Source of the DNA: Entamoeba invadens IP1
Taxonomy: Eukaryota; Evosea; Mastigamoebida; Endamoebidae
DNA length: 10,495 bases
Direction: 5' to 3'
NCBI RefSeq assembly: GCF_000330505.1
Contig: NW_004191610.1
Coordinates: 1-10,495 of the forward strand
The notes below the pieces were generated by a model. That model did not search any database, was not told the origin of the DNA, and saw only the letters and a program-made list of their open reading frames with translations. Position numbers and translations under genes: made by a program. Shown here in pieces: positions 1 to 8,590 of the stretch. Position 1 is the stretch's first letter, and every line of letters begins with the position of its first letter.

Positions 1-363
1 CAATTTTATTTACAAATATATATTTATAAATTTTAATTATTGAGTATAATTAAGTTTTTTTAATGGGAAATTTGCTTTTATGAAATCTGAGTTTTTTAAT
101 AATTATTTAAAATGGATTTGGTGTTAATTGTTTTTTGATTTAATTATTTATTTTGTCGTTTGTGTGAATAAAAACGGGATTTAATCATTAATGGTATTTA
201 TTATAAACATTTTGTTAATATTTATCATATAAAAGAGCTATTATTTGACTCTCTAAAGTCTTCTTAATATTTTGGACTTATTTATTTATATCGAGAAAAA
301 GCGTTTTTAAATTTTTATTTTTACTAATAAAAACACTAAAAAAGGAATATTACGATTATGGAG

Positions 364-400
364 TCCTAATTTGCCAAACCAAATAATAATTAAATTAGGA
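364..400. repeat. Small inverted repeat, 9-bp arms
   Basis: TCCTAATTT (364-372) pairs exactly with AAATTAGGA (392-400) across a 19-base loop. Function is unknown; arms this short can arise by chance in A+T-rich DNA. Confidence 0.5.
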
Positions 401-780
401 ATTTTACATTTTATATTGAATAATAATTTCTAATAAACGGGCAATGATACCACAAAAAACCACAAAAAACATTTTTGTTTGAAGCAGATGTTCAATAAAA
501 AATGGTAAGTGCCTGACTGTGCGCGGATGGTTGCTGGAATAATTCTAAATGAAATTTCGCGATTTTCTGTTTGTTTTAAAAATATTTTTTTAAAAAAAAC
601 ACAACTCAATTTATTCAATAATTGTAAATTTCAAATTAAAAAAACCAATTAAATTATTTTTGTCTTAACAGTCGAATAATATACACTAAAAAAACGGGAA
701 TTTTTTTTCATAAAACCCGATAAATAGTCAAATATGCCAAGTTGTTTACCCAAGCACATAATTTGCACAATAATTCTAAA

Positions 781-807
781 TATAAATAATATAAATAATA
801 TAAATAA
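781..807. repeat. Tandem repeat, 3 x 9 bp
   Basis: Three perfect head-to-tail copies of TATAAATAA. A simple microsatellite with no sign of function. Confidence 0.85.
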
Positions 808-1069
808 GGATTGTATATATTTAAAATTATTCAACATTCGAGTAATATGATTGTTAACACATAATAATATGTATATATACATAAACATATCAACCACTTT
901 GTACAAACTACATTTTATCTGTCTGCCATTCTTTAAATGAAGCACATCTGTATTTTTTATAAAATGAATGTATTGACAAAAGGTTTACATTTTGTTGTCG
1001 TCTCTGTCTTGCAGTTTTCATTTTTCATATTAATATTGACAAAGTAAATTTGTTGTTAGATTAAACATA

Positions 1070-1094
1070 ACATTAAAAACACAATTTTTAATGT
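1070..1094. repeat. Perfect hairpin, 10-bp arms
   Basis: ACATTAAAAA (1070-1079) and TTTTTAATGT (1085-1094) are exact reverse complements around a 5-base loop. No gene lies beside it, so a terminator role is not supported. Confidence 0.55.
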
Positions 1095-1508
1095 TTTAAA
1101 TAGATAAAATACGTTTTAAATTGTAATACCTATAATCCACATCACACCATTTGCACAAATGAATACTATTTACATGCTTTAATATACATATTCGTAGTTT
1201 TTTTATTACCAAAACTCACAATAAGATAAAATAGAATAGAATGTCAGCCACGAAAACAATGCTTTTTTTCAGAATAAACCTTATTATCAAAAGCTTGTTT
1301 TGTTTATAACGTTAATTCATAAAGCAGACAATAACAATGTTAAGTCAACTTAAAACATGAACATTAAATAATCACGTTTACATTTAAAATATGTGTCCAA
1401 AAACAAAATTGTATTTAACTGTCAATTTTGTTATTAAATGATTGGTAGTTTTTAATATTTTAATCATGTCTAAACTTTGTAGTAAATTCGTCTATTGTTT
1501 TAATAACA

Positions 1509-1533
1509 ATAAAACTAATATTTTTAGTTTTAT
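1509..1533. repeat. Perfect hairpin, 10-bp arms
   Basis: ATAAAACTAA (1509-1518) and TTAGTTTTAT (1524-1533) are exact reverse complements around a 5-base loop. It has the same geometry as the hairpin at 1070-1094 but a different sequence. Confidence 0.55.
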
Positions 1534-2309
1534 CTTCAACAACAAATATATTTGTGTTAAAAACACGTTTGTTGAATACATGAAGTAGGTGTTTTTGATT
1601 ATTGGAAACACAAGTTTTATTTGACTTTTTATTAATAACACATTTTCATACACAACAGACATGGCTACTAAATGAACACATTTATTTCATTAAATGTATA
1701 TATTAAGCACACAAAAAATACACAACAAAAACAAAGCATTAATTGAAACACAATAAAAAGTGTATTTCAAATTATTTTAATGCTTAAACGATAATTAAAC
1801 CATATGTTGCTTTTTTAGTTACATAACACAATAAATAAACAATTTACTTCTTTAATATAACATGAATTACCCATTTTCAAACAGTCTTTACTTGCTATAT
1901 AAATACAAAGCACAGCAAACATTTCTCAAGAATAAACAACAATAATAATATAGTCTATGCGTGTAATATAAAGTATAATAATTGAAACTTATTTCTGTGA
2001 AGTGATAATTATGATATTATTCTTATATGTATTATTGAAATAAAATAATTATTTAGAACATGTGCGTCATTTGATGACATCCAATGAATGTATTTGTATA
2101 ATAATACAAACATTCTTAATATCAATCAGTAAATATTGCTATCCACAAATTTGTAGTAATAATTAATTCATTCATAACAATTTAAAATACCAAATCCATT
2201 CATTTTTTTAAGAAGGAAGCTCCTTTGATGTTTTATATTTAGTTTTGTTGTATTTCCCTGTTTGTTTTTGAGAATAAAGTAAGTTTATCATATTGGAATC
2301 AATGTACAA

Positions 2310-2426
2310 ACATGGTAAACAAACTAATCTTTTAAGTGAATGTTTTTTGCATACATGCCTTCCACACTTGCAACACACGTAAAATATTCAATTATTTGTT
2401 TTTCTGTTTGTTTTGCAGAGATAACA
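2310..2426 (-). other. piggyBac C-terminal cysteine-rich zinc-binding domain
   Basis: This is the 3' part of the same pseudogene, in a different frame from the DDE core. Read on the minus strand it gives CYLC, then CCKCGRHVCKKH, then CLPC: the spaced Cys/His pattern of the zinc-binding tail that lets piggyBac transposases bind their transposon ends. The pairs sit at 2424-2426 and 2415-2417, at 2373-2375 to 2364-2366, at 2349-2351 with His 2340-2342, and at 2319-2321 with 2310-2312. One stop (TGA, 2388-2390) interrupts it. Confidence 0.88.
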
Positions 2427-2482
2427 AAATAATGCTCTATTTTTGATTGAATATTCACGAATAATAAATTTTTCGTTTTTTT

Positions 2483-2550
2483 GAAAGCATCAAATAAGAA
2501 AAACTCGTAGCTCTTGCATATCGATTATTTTTTCTTTTTTCGATGCTTTC
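2483..2550. repeat. Imperfect inverted repeat inside the piggyBac pseudogene
   Basis: GAAAGCATC followed by an A-rich run with one internal G (2483-2503) is mirrored by a T-rich run ending in GATGCTTTC (about 2529-2550). The arms are about 21 bases with a few mismatches, around a loop of about 25 bases. It falls in the linker between the DDE core and the cysteine-rich domain, close to where the frame changes. Confidence 0.6.
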
Positions 2551-3907
2551 GTGAACCAGAATCAAAGCCAATTATTCTAATTCTTTAATTTTGTTTACTT
2601 TTTTCTTGGAAATATTTTTGTTTTGTAGTTTAATTATCGATATGATATTATTAAAAACAAATCCCAGTATGTAGTAAAACATGGCTAATGGCCATCTTGA
2701 TGTCAGTCTCGTCATTTCTGTTCTTTTAACCGTTTCATTTACTATATCAACACCACCCATAAACCGGTTGTATCGATGATTTACATTTGTTCTGATCGTA
2801 TCGATCTATTTAGTTTTATCAATGTCATCTTTTGTTGTTTGGACAAGGTGTATTGGAATGTCTGGTGAAGATAACAACAACACGTTTTTATTATGTTCAA
2901 TGAGACTGGATAAAAAGAACCCATCAATAGTTCTGTAAATTAACAGAGAGTCCTCTTTTTTTCTTTTTGCTTGAGAAGTTTAGGTATTTCTTTCCTTCAA
3001 AAATGCATGGTCCCACAAGTTTAATTTGTCCTTTGGTTCGTTCAAATAGTGACCTTGCCAATTTGAGAGATGTAAAAAATCAATCCATGAAAACAGTAAA
3101 TGACTTTGTTTTGTATGGATTTATTAAATCCAAAACAACTTTTTCTCCCAAAACTTCAATCTTATTTCCATCATCACTCCCACTATACAAGAAAAAGTTA
3201 TGAATTAAATTTGTTACGGAATCAACCAATAAATAAACCTTAAACCCCGATTTTGATGGCTTATTAATCATTAAAATTTTATTTTGGTACTTTCCAAAAT
3301 AATGTGATAGGTTTTCATCAATTGAAACTTCACTAGACATGTTTACCTGAGTACCCATATTAACAAATGTGATTTTGGCCATATCTATAATTTCCTTTAT
3401 TTTGTAATAATTATCCTAGTCGTTAGGACTTTGATAAACCGAGTCTTCATTAACAGAAAGTGGACAGTTGAAAGTTTACTCTATTTGAGTCTTGGGAACC
3501 ACATTAAAATTCAGTGTGATATTTTCGCTCTTTATTTCACTGTTGGTCTCACTAAAATCATTACTATCATTTTGACTTTCACTCTCACTGTTACTATAAT
3601 TTTCACTGTCATTTTCACTAATATTACAATTTCGCATTATTTTATTTTTCTTTCTGTAATATTCATTTCATTACCACCCATTTTTCCTTTTATCTCTTCA
3701 ACCTTTCTCCTGTATTCGTTTTCTGACAGGTTGTTCGTTGAGTACAAAATTGTCCATGTGTTTTTTATACTTATTAAACTAAAGCTCTTTGTAAGTATTT
3801 TTTTATTATCAAATTTACTTCAGGGTAAGTCATCATTACAGTTGATGAATCTCCTATTTCCATAAAATATTGTTTTTTTACACTGTAAATATTAACTTTT
3901 TATTATT

Positions 3908-3967
3908 TTAAAGTTGACAAGAAAATTGTCATACACCAGAAAATACTCGTACACTTCTTAAAATAGA
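3908..3967 (+). repeat. Left terminal inverted repeat of the TTAA element
   Basis: Begins TTAAAGTTGACAAGAAAATT and ends TAAAATAGA. It differs from the reverse complement of 8531-8590 at four positions only. It holds two adjacent 18-bp units (3918-3935 and 3936-3953) sharing AGAAAAT and TACA, likely transposase-binding repeats by inference. Confidence 0.9.
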
Positions 3968-4346
3968 ATTTATTTTTTAAAAAAATATTTTTACTCCAAG
4001 AAATTTCATTTTTCACTTTGATTTTATAAACTGATTCTTTTTTGATCTTTTTTCTTCCAAATGATGCTTTTAACCTTTCTTGATGTACTTTTTGTTCTTT
4101 ATTACGAAATAAAATTCTTCGAAAATTTATATGTTGTTAAGATTATCATTTTTTATAAATTGTTTTTTTTGTTATATTGTAATTATTGTTATTGGAAAGT
4201 ATAGTTCGGTATAGTTTATATAGTTTATAACAATGTCTAATATTTTTCGAAATGTTTTTTAAACAAAGTTCATAAAAATAGAACACTAAATACCACCATA
4301 TCTACTCAACTCAACGTTAATATCACAAATGAACAACGGGGACTCA
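3968..4346. other. Left arm of the TTAA element, no recognised gene
   Basis: A+T-rich DNA between the left terminal repeat and the nested MULE. A minus-strand frame stays open from 4136 to 3906 (77 codons), is lysine-rich and reads through the terminal repeat, but has no ATG of its own at the upstream end and resembles no family I know. It could be a remnant of the element's lost transposase or chance. Confidence 0.4.
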
Positions 4347-4372
4347 TCAACAAACGGTGTTCGGATTTTTCA

Positions 4373-4507
4373 CTGTGGATTTTTCATTGCAATTAAAAAA
4401 AATCAACATAAAAATATTAAAAACATGAAAAGATTACAATTTGTATAGATTTAGATTTTTCACTCCATTTCGTTTTTTTAATGTATATGATTTAACTTAT
4501 TTTATAA
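4373..4507 (+). repeat. Left terminal inverted repeat of the MULE
   Basis: About nine tenths identical to the reverse complement of 6767-6896; shared landmarks are CATTGCAATTAAAAAA, CACTCCATTTCG and TGATTTAACTTATTTTATAA (written here from outside inwards). GATTTTTCA recurs at about 4364, 4379 and 4453, the third inside the matched arm. Confidence 0.9.
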
Positions 4508-4554
4508 CAATAAAATATATTGAAAATCAATTAAATTTTGTGTAATTTTAATAT

Positions 4555-6379
4555 TTACTTTTTCGGTTTTTTCTTAATGCTTTTTGAAGTAATCTGAATT
4601 TGTCCATTTTAGTTTTGTTTTAGTAAGTTTTTTGTTTATAGACATCTTGTCATGTTCCAATGTTTTAACCAACTTTCTTTTTGATCAATTTTTATTTTTT
4701 GTAAATGACATATTTTCACGTTGTTTTGTTGTTTAATTTCCACGTTTGAATTATTTTTCGGTAGATCACTTATCACATTGCATTGTTTGACAATATCATT
4801 TTTTTAATTTTTTGAAATACACCTCTGTCATTATGTTCGTTTAAAATTGGATAACTTTCAAAATCTTCAAAATTATATGTTGATTTACACATTTCACTTT
4901 TTGATTCTTGGTGTTCGAATTCCACTTGTTGTTGTTTTTGATCTGTCATTGTTTGTAAATTTAAATCAACACAAACACATTCATCTTCAAAACACTTTGA
5001 AGAAGGTACTGAACTTGACAACACCATTTTTTCTAAAAATTCAAGATGATTGATTAATTTGTTAGTGTACAACTTTTTTAATTATTTTTTCAACCAACTT
5101 ATTCTTATTTTCACAAACTCGATTTCTTCTTTTAAACTCTCCTTTCATTATTTTTTTAAAAAACAACAACATCTTCTTTTTCTATTATAACGTATTTTTT
5201 TCCACATAGTCATAGGAAAATTTCCATTAGGCCAAGTGTCTTCAAAATAACTAAAAAGTCGGAGTATATTTGATTCTGACTTGTTGGATTTTAACATCTT
5301 AAACGTTTTTACAATTTATGATAATTCAATAAATGGTAAACACGTAATATTCTTAATTTCAGTATTGAAACTGTGATTTTTAATGTATTCATCTCCAACC
5401 CAAATCTACCAACAGCCCTTTATATGGATTGGCAGAAATGAAAGTAACACACCTTCACTTCACATTCTAAATCGACCAAGCAAGTTTTCACTGATAATTC
5501 AAAATCAACCATACACACTATTCCTTTTTAAACAATTTAAATTGGAATTCAATCAGACAAAATTTATTGATTTCTTCGAATAATTTTTTATGTTGTTTGT
5601 TTTTTATTTTTTAACAATGAATTAAATAACATAAAATGATCCCCATGTTCATACATACCATGTATCGAATATGATTGTTAATAGCCAAATGGAACAGTTG
5701 AAAAGGTACCATCCAAATACAAAAAAGTGGGCAAATGTTTGTATAAAAGTGCATTTTTTTGTTTTTTTTTCAAAAATAAAAATGTTGTCATCTTTGTATA
5801 TACAATAATCTTGAAAATTTGAATGTGATTACAATGTGTTGTTACCAAAGTACTTATTTCTATCTTTTTTGAATATTCTTTTTTTGTGCTAGATTGTCTT
5901 CTCTTTTCTTTTGTACAATCATGTCCTCCTAATGCGACAGAAGTCTGAGTAAACCTGTTTACATCTATGTGTGCTCTGTGAATTTTATCATATTTAGCTA
6001 TTTTGTCTCCAATTGGATCGTATTCAGCATCTTCATGTATTGTTGTTTTAGAAGTATAAACATATGATATAAATTTTGTGATATTATCTTGGGTTCCTTC
6101 ATAATATATTATTTTGATAGTAACTGCGCATTTTTGTCCTTTACATCGAAAACAAAAAGGTGATCTGCCATTTCTATGAAATACATGACCACAAACAACA
6201 GGAAGTATGTTATTACTTCTTTGAGATTTAATTGATTGTATATCATGTTTCAAATATTGAACATTGTTGATAGTATTTTGTTGTTTTTATGTTTGTACAT
6301 CTTCAATTTGAATTGTAGATACTTGAGTATCATTATAAGACAAGTAGTATGCTATCATGTTTTGGTTGGATAACTGCAT
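4555..6379 (-). pseudogene. Decayed FLYWCH-type MULE transposase
   Basis: A MULE transposase carries out cut-and-paste transposition with a DDE catalytic core. On the minus strand a possible ATG lies at 6377-6379. A FLYWCH-like zinc finger follows (about 6195-6035: GHVFHRNG, RCKGQKC, later His). LYLDGTFSTVP gives the first catalytic Asp (5711-5713), then YSIHGMYEHGDHF, LFEEINKF and VDFE with the second Asp (5504-5506). CYFHFCQSI and GRFGLEMN are the conserved Cys-x2-His region. CLPFIEL, SYFEDTW and FPMTMWKK follow, then KGEFKRRNRVCENKN and INHLEFL. The segment that should hold TNNxxEG, with the third catalytic Glu, is missing near 5150. A Gln/Glu-rich tail of unknown role runs on to about 4555. 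Stops lie at 6287-6289, 5678-5680, 5588-5590, 5420-5422, 5316-5318, 5148-5150 and 4636-4638, and the frame shifts near 5590, 5510, 5380, 5150, 5073 and 4800. Not functional. Confidence 0.9.
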
Positions 6380-6766
6380 ATAGTGATTCTGATAAGAAAA
6401 TGTTGGTGGTGCATAAAATGGTATTAGTATCAGCTATGTATTTATGAGTTAATTTAATTTATATGCAGATAATAATAAAGTCTGTCTAAAATGTTGTCTG
6501 CTTGTAAAAAGTTGTTAATTTGACAAAAATTACACAAAATAAGTTAAAAATATTGGGAATTAGGAAAAATATTGAAAACCAGGTAAAAATTATGAAACAA
6601 TTTTTTGATTGTTACGAATATTTTCCCGAAATACTCCAGTTTTAATAATCCAAAAATGCACTGAGAATGTTTTCAGACTGACTATAGCAGATAGGCAGTG
6701 AGTGCTGTTTGAAAATTTATTATATAAAAAACACACCATTTTTAAATTTAATCGAAACCATTCTTT

Positions 6767-6896
6767 TTATAAAATAAGTTAAATCATATACATTAAAAAA
6801 CGAAATGGAGTGAAAAATCCAAATCTATTCAAATTGTAATCTCTCCTTGTTTTTAATATTTTTATGTTGAATTTTTTAATTGCAATAAAAAATCCC
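6767..6896 (-). repeat. Right terminal inverted repeat of the MULE
   Basis: Mirror of 4373-4507 with few mismatches and small length differences in A/T runs. GGAGTGAAAAATCC (6807-6820) is the counterpart of the GATTTTTCACTCC motif of the left end. Confidence 0.9.
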
Positions 6897-8170
6897 AGAA
6901 TCCAACAAACAAGTGTTTAGCATCATTAATGTGGCACTTAATTATTTAAACCACATAATCAAAATTTTAAAGAGTGAACTTGTTATTTTTTTAAAGTTCG
7001 TTTTTTGATGTTTTTATCGAAAGTAAATAATATGAAATTATTTCAATATCAACACATACAAAAAACTGTTCTGAACACTGTTTGTTCAAGGAATAACCAA
7101 TAACAATAAACATGCAAAGCTGATATGAACCGTATTTTTTATCACTTGGGTTTTTGTTAAATTTTTGAGAATTATCAAGCACTTATCAATGAAAATATGA
7201 ACAACACTTTACGTATATAATCCGAATTTGTACCGTGATTAATATATAAGATTTCTATCTATATTCAAGTCGTCATAAAACAAAACTTGCCAAAACACAA
7301 AAAATTAAAACAACGCAATAACAAAGTTAAAAACATTTTTATGACAATAAAGTGATCATTTTATTGTTCAAATAATCATTGTTTATAGACAATAATGACT
7401 TTAGAATTGATGGTTAAATACAAACCAAAATCACAAATAAAATTATTAAATAAAATATAAGAATAATCACTGAGTTACTTATTAAGTTGACCAACTTTTA
7501 TTTTATTTAATAACCACAAATCAATTACATACATGATATCAACTAAATAAGTGAGTATATTGTGTGTATTTTATATATGTTTACTTGGCTTTTAAAATCG
7601 AACAATACACAAAAAGATTTGTTAATAATATGTAATGTGATTAAAAATATCAACAATATAGTAAATGAATACAGTTTTTATTATTATTAAATAACTATAT
7701 AATAACTAAATTATAAAACGAGCAATGTTTTGTTTTTGGAACAATAATAATATTTATTAAACAAGTATAGTTTATAAATGATATCTTTTTGTAAATTTAA
7801 CATTCAAAAGAATAGTTTAATTGTTATTTATCAAAATTATTTTTTATTTTCATTCAATATAATACCATAATTCTATATCGCAATATACGTTTAATTCAAA
7901 ATATAAAGAAATACATAACACATTCTTAAATTGTTCGTAAGGTGGGTTTGGTTTAATTTGAACATTATTGGTTTTCATATTGTTTAAATAATAATAAATG
8001 ATTTGTATATTGATAAGATTGTAAAATTTGTAATAATTTGTGGTTATCTTAATTCTATGTAAATAATACTGTTAACAATAAAATACTAAAACCGCTAATC
8101 TACATCAAATTAATAATAAAAAAATATGATAGTTCAATTATATGATAAAATTATTTTAAAATACTTAAAT

Positions 8171-8213
8171 ATTAAAAATGTTGTATTAGTGATTTTAATA
8201 CAACATTTTTAAT
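8171..8213. repeat. Perfect hairpin, 18-bp arms
   Basis: ATTAAAAATGTTGTATTA (8171-8188) and its exact reverse complement (8196-8213) flank a 7-base loop GTGATTT. It is the longest perfect stem in the window and lies within the non-coding arm of the TTAA element. Confidence 0.85.
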
Positions 8214-8311
8214 TAACACTATTATTTCGAAGTGATTGATAATAAATATATTAAATTTTTATAATAAAACATAGTATTTTTATTGCTTTTTCATTAATTA
8301 AACCATAGATA

Positions 8312-8390
8312 TTTAGAATAAATAATTGAATTGTTATTTAATAGTTTATTGATGGTTAATAAATGGTTTATAAATAATTTATTCTCTAAA
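8312..8390. repeat. Foldback with internal 11-bp tandem repeat
   Basis: TTTAGAATAAAT (from 8312) pairs with ATTTATTCTCTAAA (ending 8390) with a two-base bulge. Inside the loop ATGGTTAATAA (8352-8362) is followed directly by ATGGTTTATAA (8363-8373), 10 of 11 identical. Confidence 0.5.
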
Positions 8391-8530
8391 CAGTTTGAAT
8401 CTTTTTATACATTTCAATAAAAGTTCAATGTTTTTGATTTGAAAACAGCTTCGAATTGTTTTTTTATCGAGAAAAGTTCAAAGAATTTTTTATCAACTTT
8501 TCTAAAAAAATTGTAATTTATGTACACAAA

Positions 8531-8590
8531 TCTATTTTAGGAAGTGTACGAGTATTTTCTGGTGTACGACAATTTTCTGGTCGACTTTAA
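8531..8590 (-). repeat. Right terminal inverted repeat of the TTAA element
   Basis: Read on the minus strand it begins TTAAAGTCGACCAGAAAATT and ends TAAAATAGA. The 18-bp tandem units are clearer here: TGTACGAGTATTTTCTGG (8545-8562) and TGTACGACAATTTTCTGG (8563-8580), 16 of 18 identical on the plus strand. Confidence 0.9.

Larger units (their letters stand above)
1..2207. other. A+T-rich DNA without a recognisable gene
   Basis: I found no supportable gene in this 2.2-kb stretch. Open frames on the minus strand near 430-618 and 649-945 are short, low in complexity and match no family I know. The stretch has many A/T runs, repeated ACAC-containing patches between about 1070 and 1760, one short tandem repeat and several small perfect hairpins listed separately. 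A patch at about 503-575 is clearly less A+T-rich than its surroundings. I see no inverted-repeat pair that would bound a transposon here, and no convincing far end for the piggyBac copy that follows. Confidence 0.6.
2208..3757 (-). pseudogene. Decayed piggyBac-family transposase
   Basis: A piggyBac transposase cuts and pastes its element at TTAA sites. Read on the minus strand, this copy has a possible ATG at 3755-3757, then an acidic Ser/Glu/Asp/Asn-rich N-terminus (3482-3664). SIDE gives the first catalytic Asp (3317-3319), followed by KPSKSGFKVYLLVDS and LGEKVVLDLINPY. FMD gives the second Asp (3083-3085), exactly 78 residues later, as I recall for the moth protein. NVLLLSS follows, then YNRFMGGVD with the third Asp (2746-2748) and TSRWPLAMFY. 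A C-terminal cysteine-rich domain ends at TAA 2208-2210. In-frame stops lie at 3698-3700, 3671-3673, 3668-3670, 3476-3478, 3416-3418, 3080-3082, 2806-2808, 2572-2574 and 2388-2390. The frame shifts in a poly-A/G run near 2941-2970 and again near 2455-2480. About 120 residues between the acidic part and the DDE core are missing. It cannot make active protein. Family certain, exact ends less so. Confidence 0.93.
4347..6910 (-). mobile_element. Nested Mutator-like (MULE) DNA transposon
   Basis: A pair of ~130-bp inverted repeats (4373-4507 and 6767-6896) brackets a transposase pseudogene that fills most of the space between them. Long terminal inverted repeats plus an internal MULE transposase define a Mutator-like element. 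TCAACAAAC (4347-4355) and CCAACAAAC (6902-6910) lie just outside as direct copies matching at 8 of 9 positions, a plausible 9-bp target duplication, the size usual for MULEs. The left outer end carries about 15 bases that the right end lacks, so the exact ends are uncertain by some 20 bases. The element lies wholly inside the TTAA-flanked element and so arrived later. Confidence 0.85.
6911..8530. other. Right arm of the TTAA element, no recognised gene
   Basis: 1.6 kb of very A+T-rich DNA between the nested MULE and the right terminal repeat. A short minus-strand open frame at 6991-7182 has no ATG that convinces and no recognisable motif. The stretch holds a perfect 18-bp hairpin and a foldback with a short tandem repeat, both listed. 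It is probably the non-coding body of the outer element. Confidence 0.5.
3908..8590. mobile_element. TTAA-flanked DNA transposon with 60-bp inverted repeats
   Basis: The ends are 60-bp inverted repeats that agree at 56 of 60 positions, and homology stops abruptly just outside a TTAA on each side (3908-3911 and 8587-8590). TTAA is the target duplicated by the piggyBac, Kolobok and Sola3 superfamilies. The terminal bases read AGTYGACMAGAAAATTGTC, which does not start with the CC typical of piggyBac. A MULE sits inside; without it the element would be about 2.1 kb. Neither the left arm (3968-4346) nor the right arm (6911-8530) encodes a transposase I recognise, so it looks non-autonomous or gutted. 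The inverted-repeat pair is seen directly; the superfamily is open. Confidence 0.85.

Noticed and set aside
430..945. Two minus-strand open frames of 62 and 98 codons
   Set aside because: Low-complexity, no domain motif, and no conservation evidence; treated as chance frames in A+T-rich DNA.
1893..1930. TATATAAA box-like sequence, possible promoter (another near 9465)
   Set aside because: No open frame or transcript start motif follows; TATA strings are expected often in DNA this A+T-rich.
2967..3203. Plus-strand open frame of 78 codons
   Set aside because: It lies antisense to the piggyBac DDE core, whose family motifs are clear on the other strand.
3431..3865. Plus-strand open frame of 144 codons rich in Ile, Thr, Phe and Leu
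   Set aside because: It is antisense to the acidic Ser/Glu/Asn region of the piggyBac pseudogene; the hydrophobic pattern is the mirror of GAA, AGT and AAT codons.
3908..3967. Reading the 60-bp repeats as piggyBac termini facing the other way
   Set aside because: Homology runs on past any TTAA-like site on the inner side but stops cleanly at TTAA on the outer side, so the element lies between the repeats.
4910..4925. GTTCGAATTCC, resembling a tRNA T-loop
   Set aside because: No acceptor or anticodon stem can be folded around it, and it lies inside the MULE pseudogene.
4847..5053. Plus-strand open frame of 68 codons
   Set aside because: Antisense to the C-terminal part of the MULE transposase pseudogene.
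5383..5583. Plus-strand open frame of 66 codons
   Set aside because: Antisense to the MULE catalytic region containing VDFE and FHFC.
6991..7182. Minus-strand open frame of 63 codons in the right arm of the TTAA element
   Set aside because: No motif, no family match and no partner exon visible.
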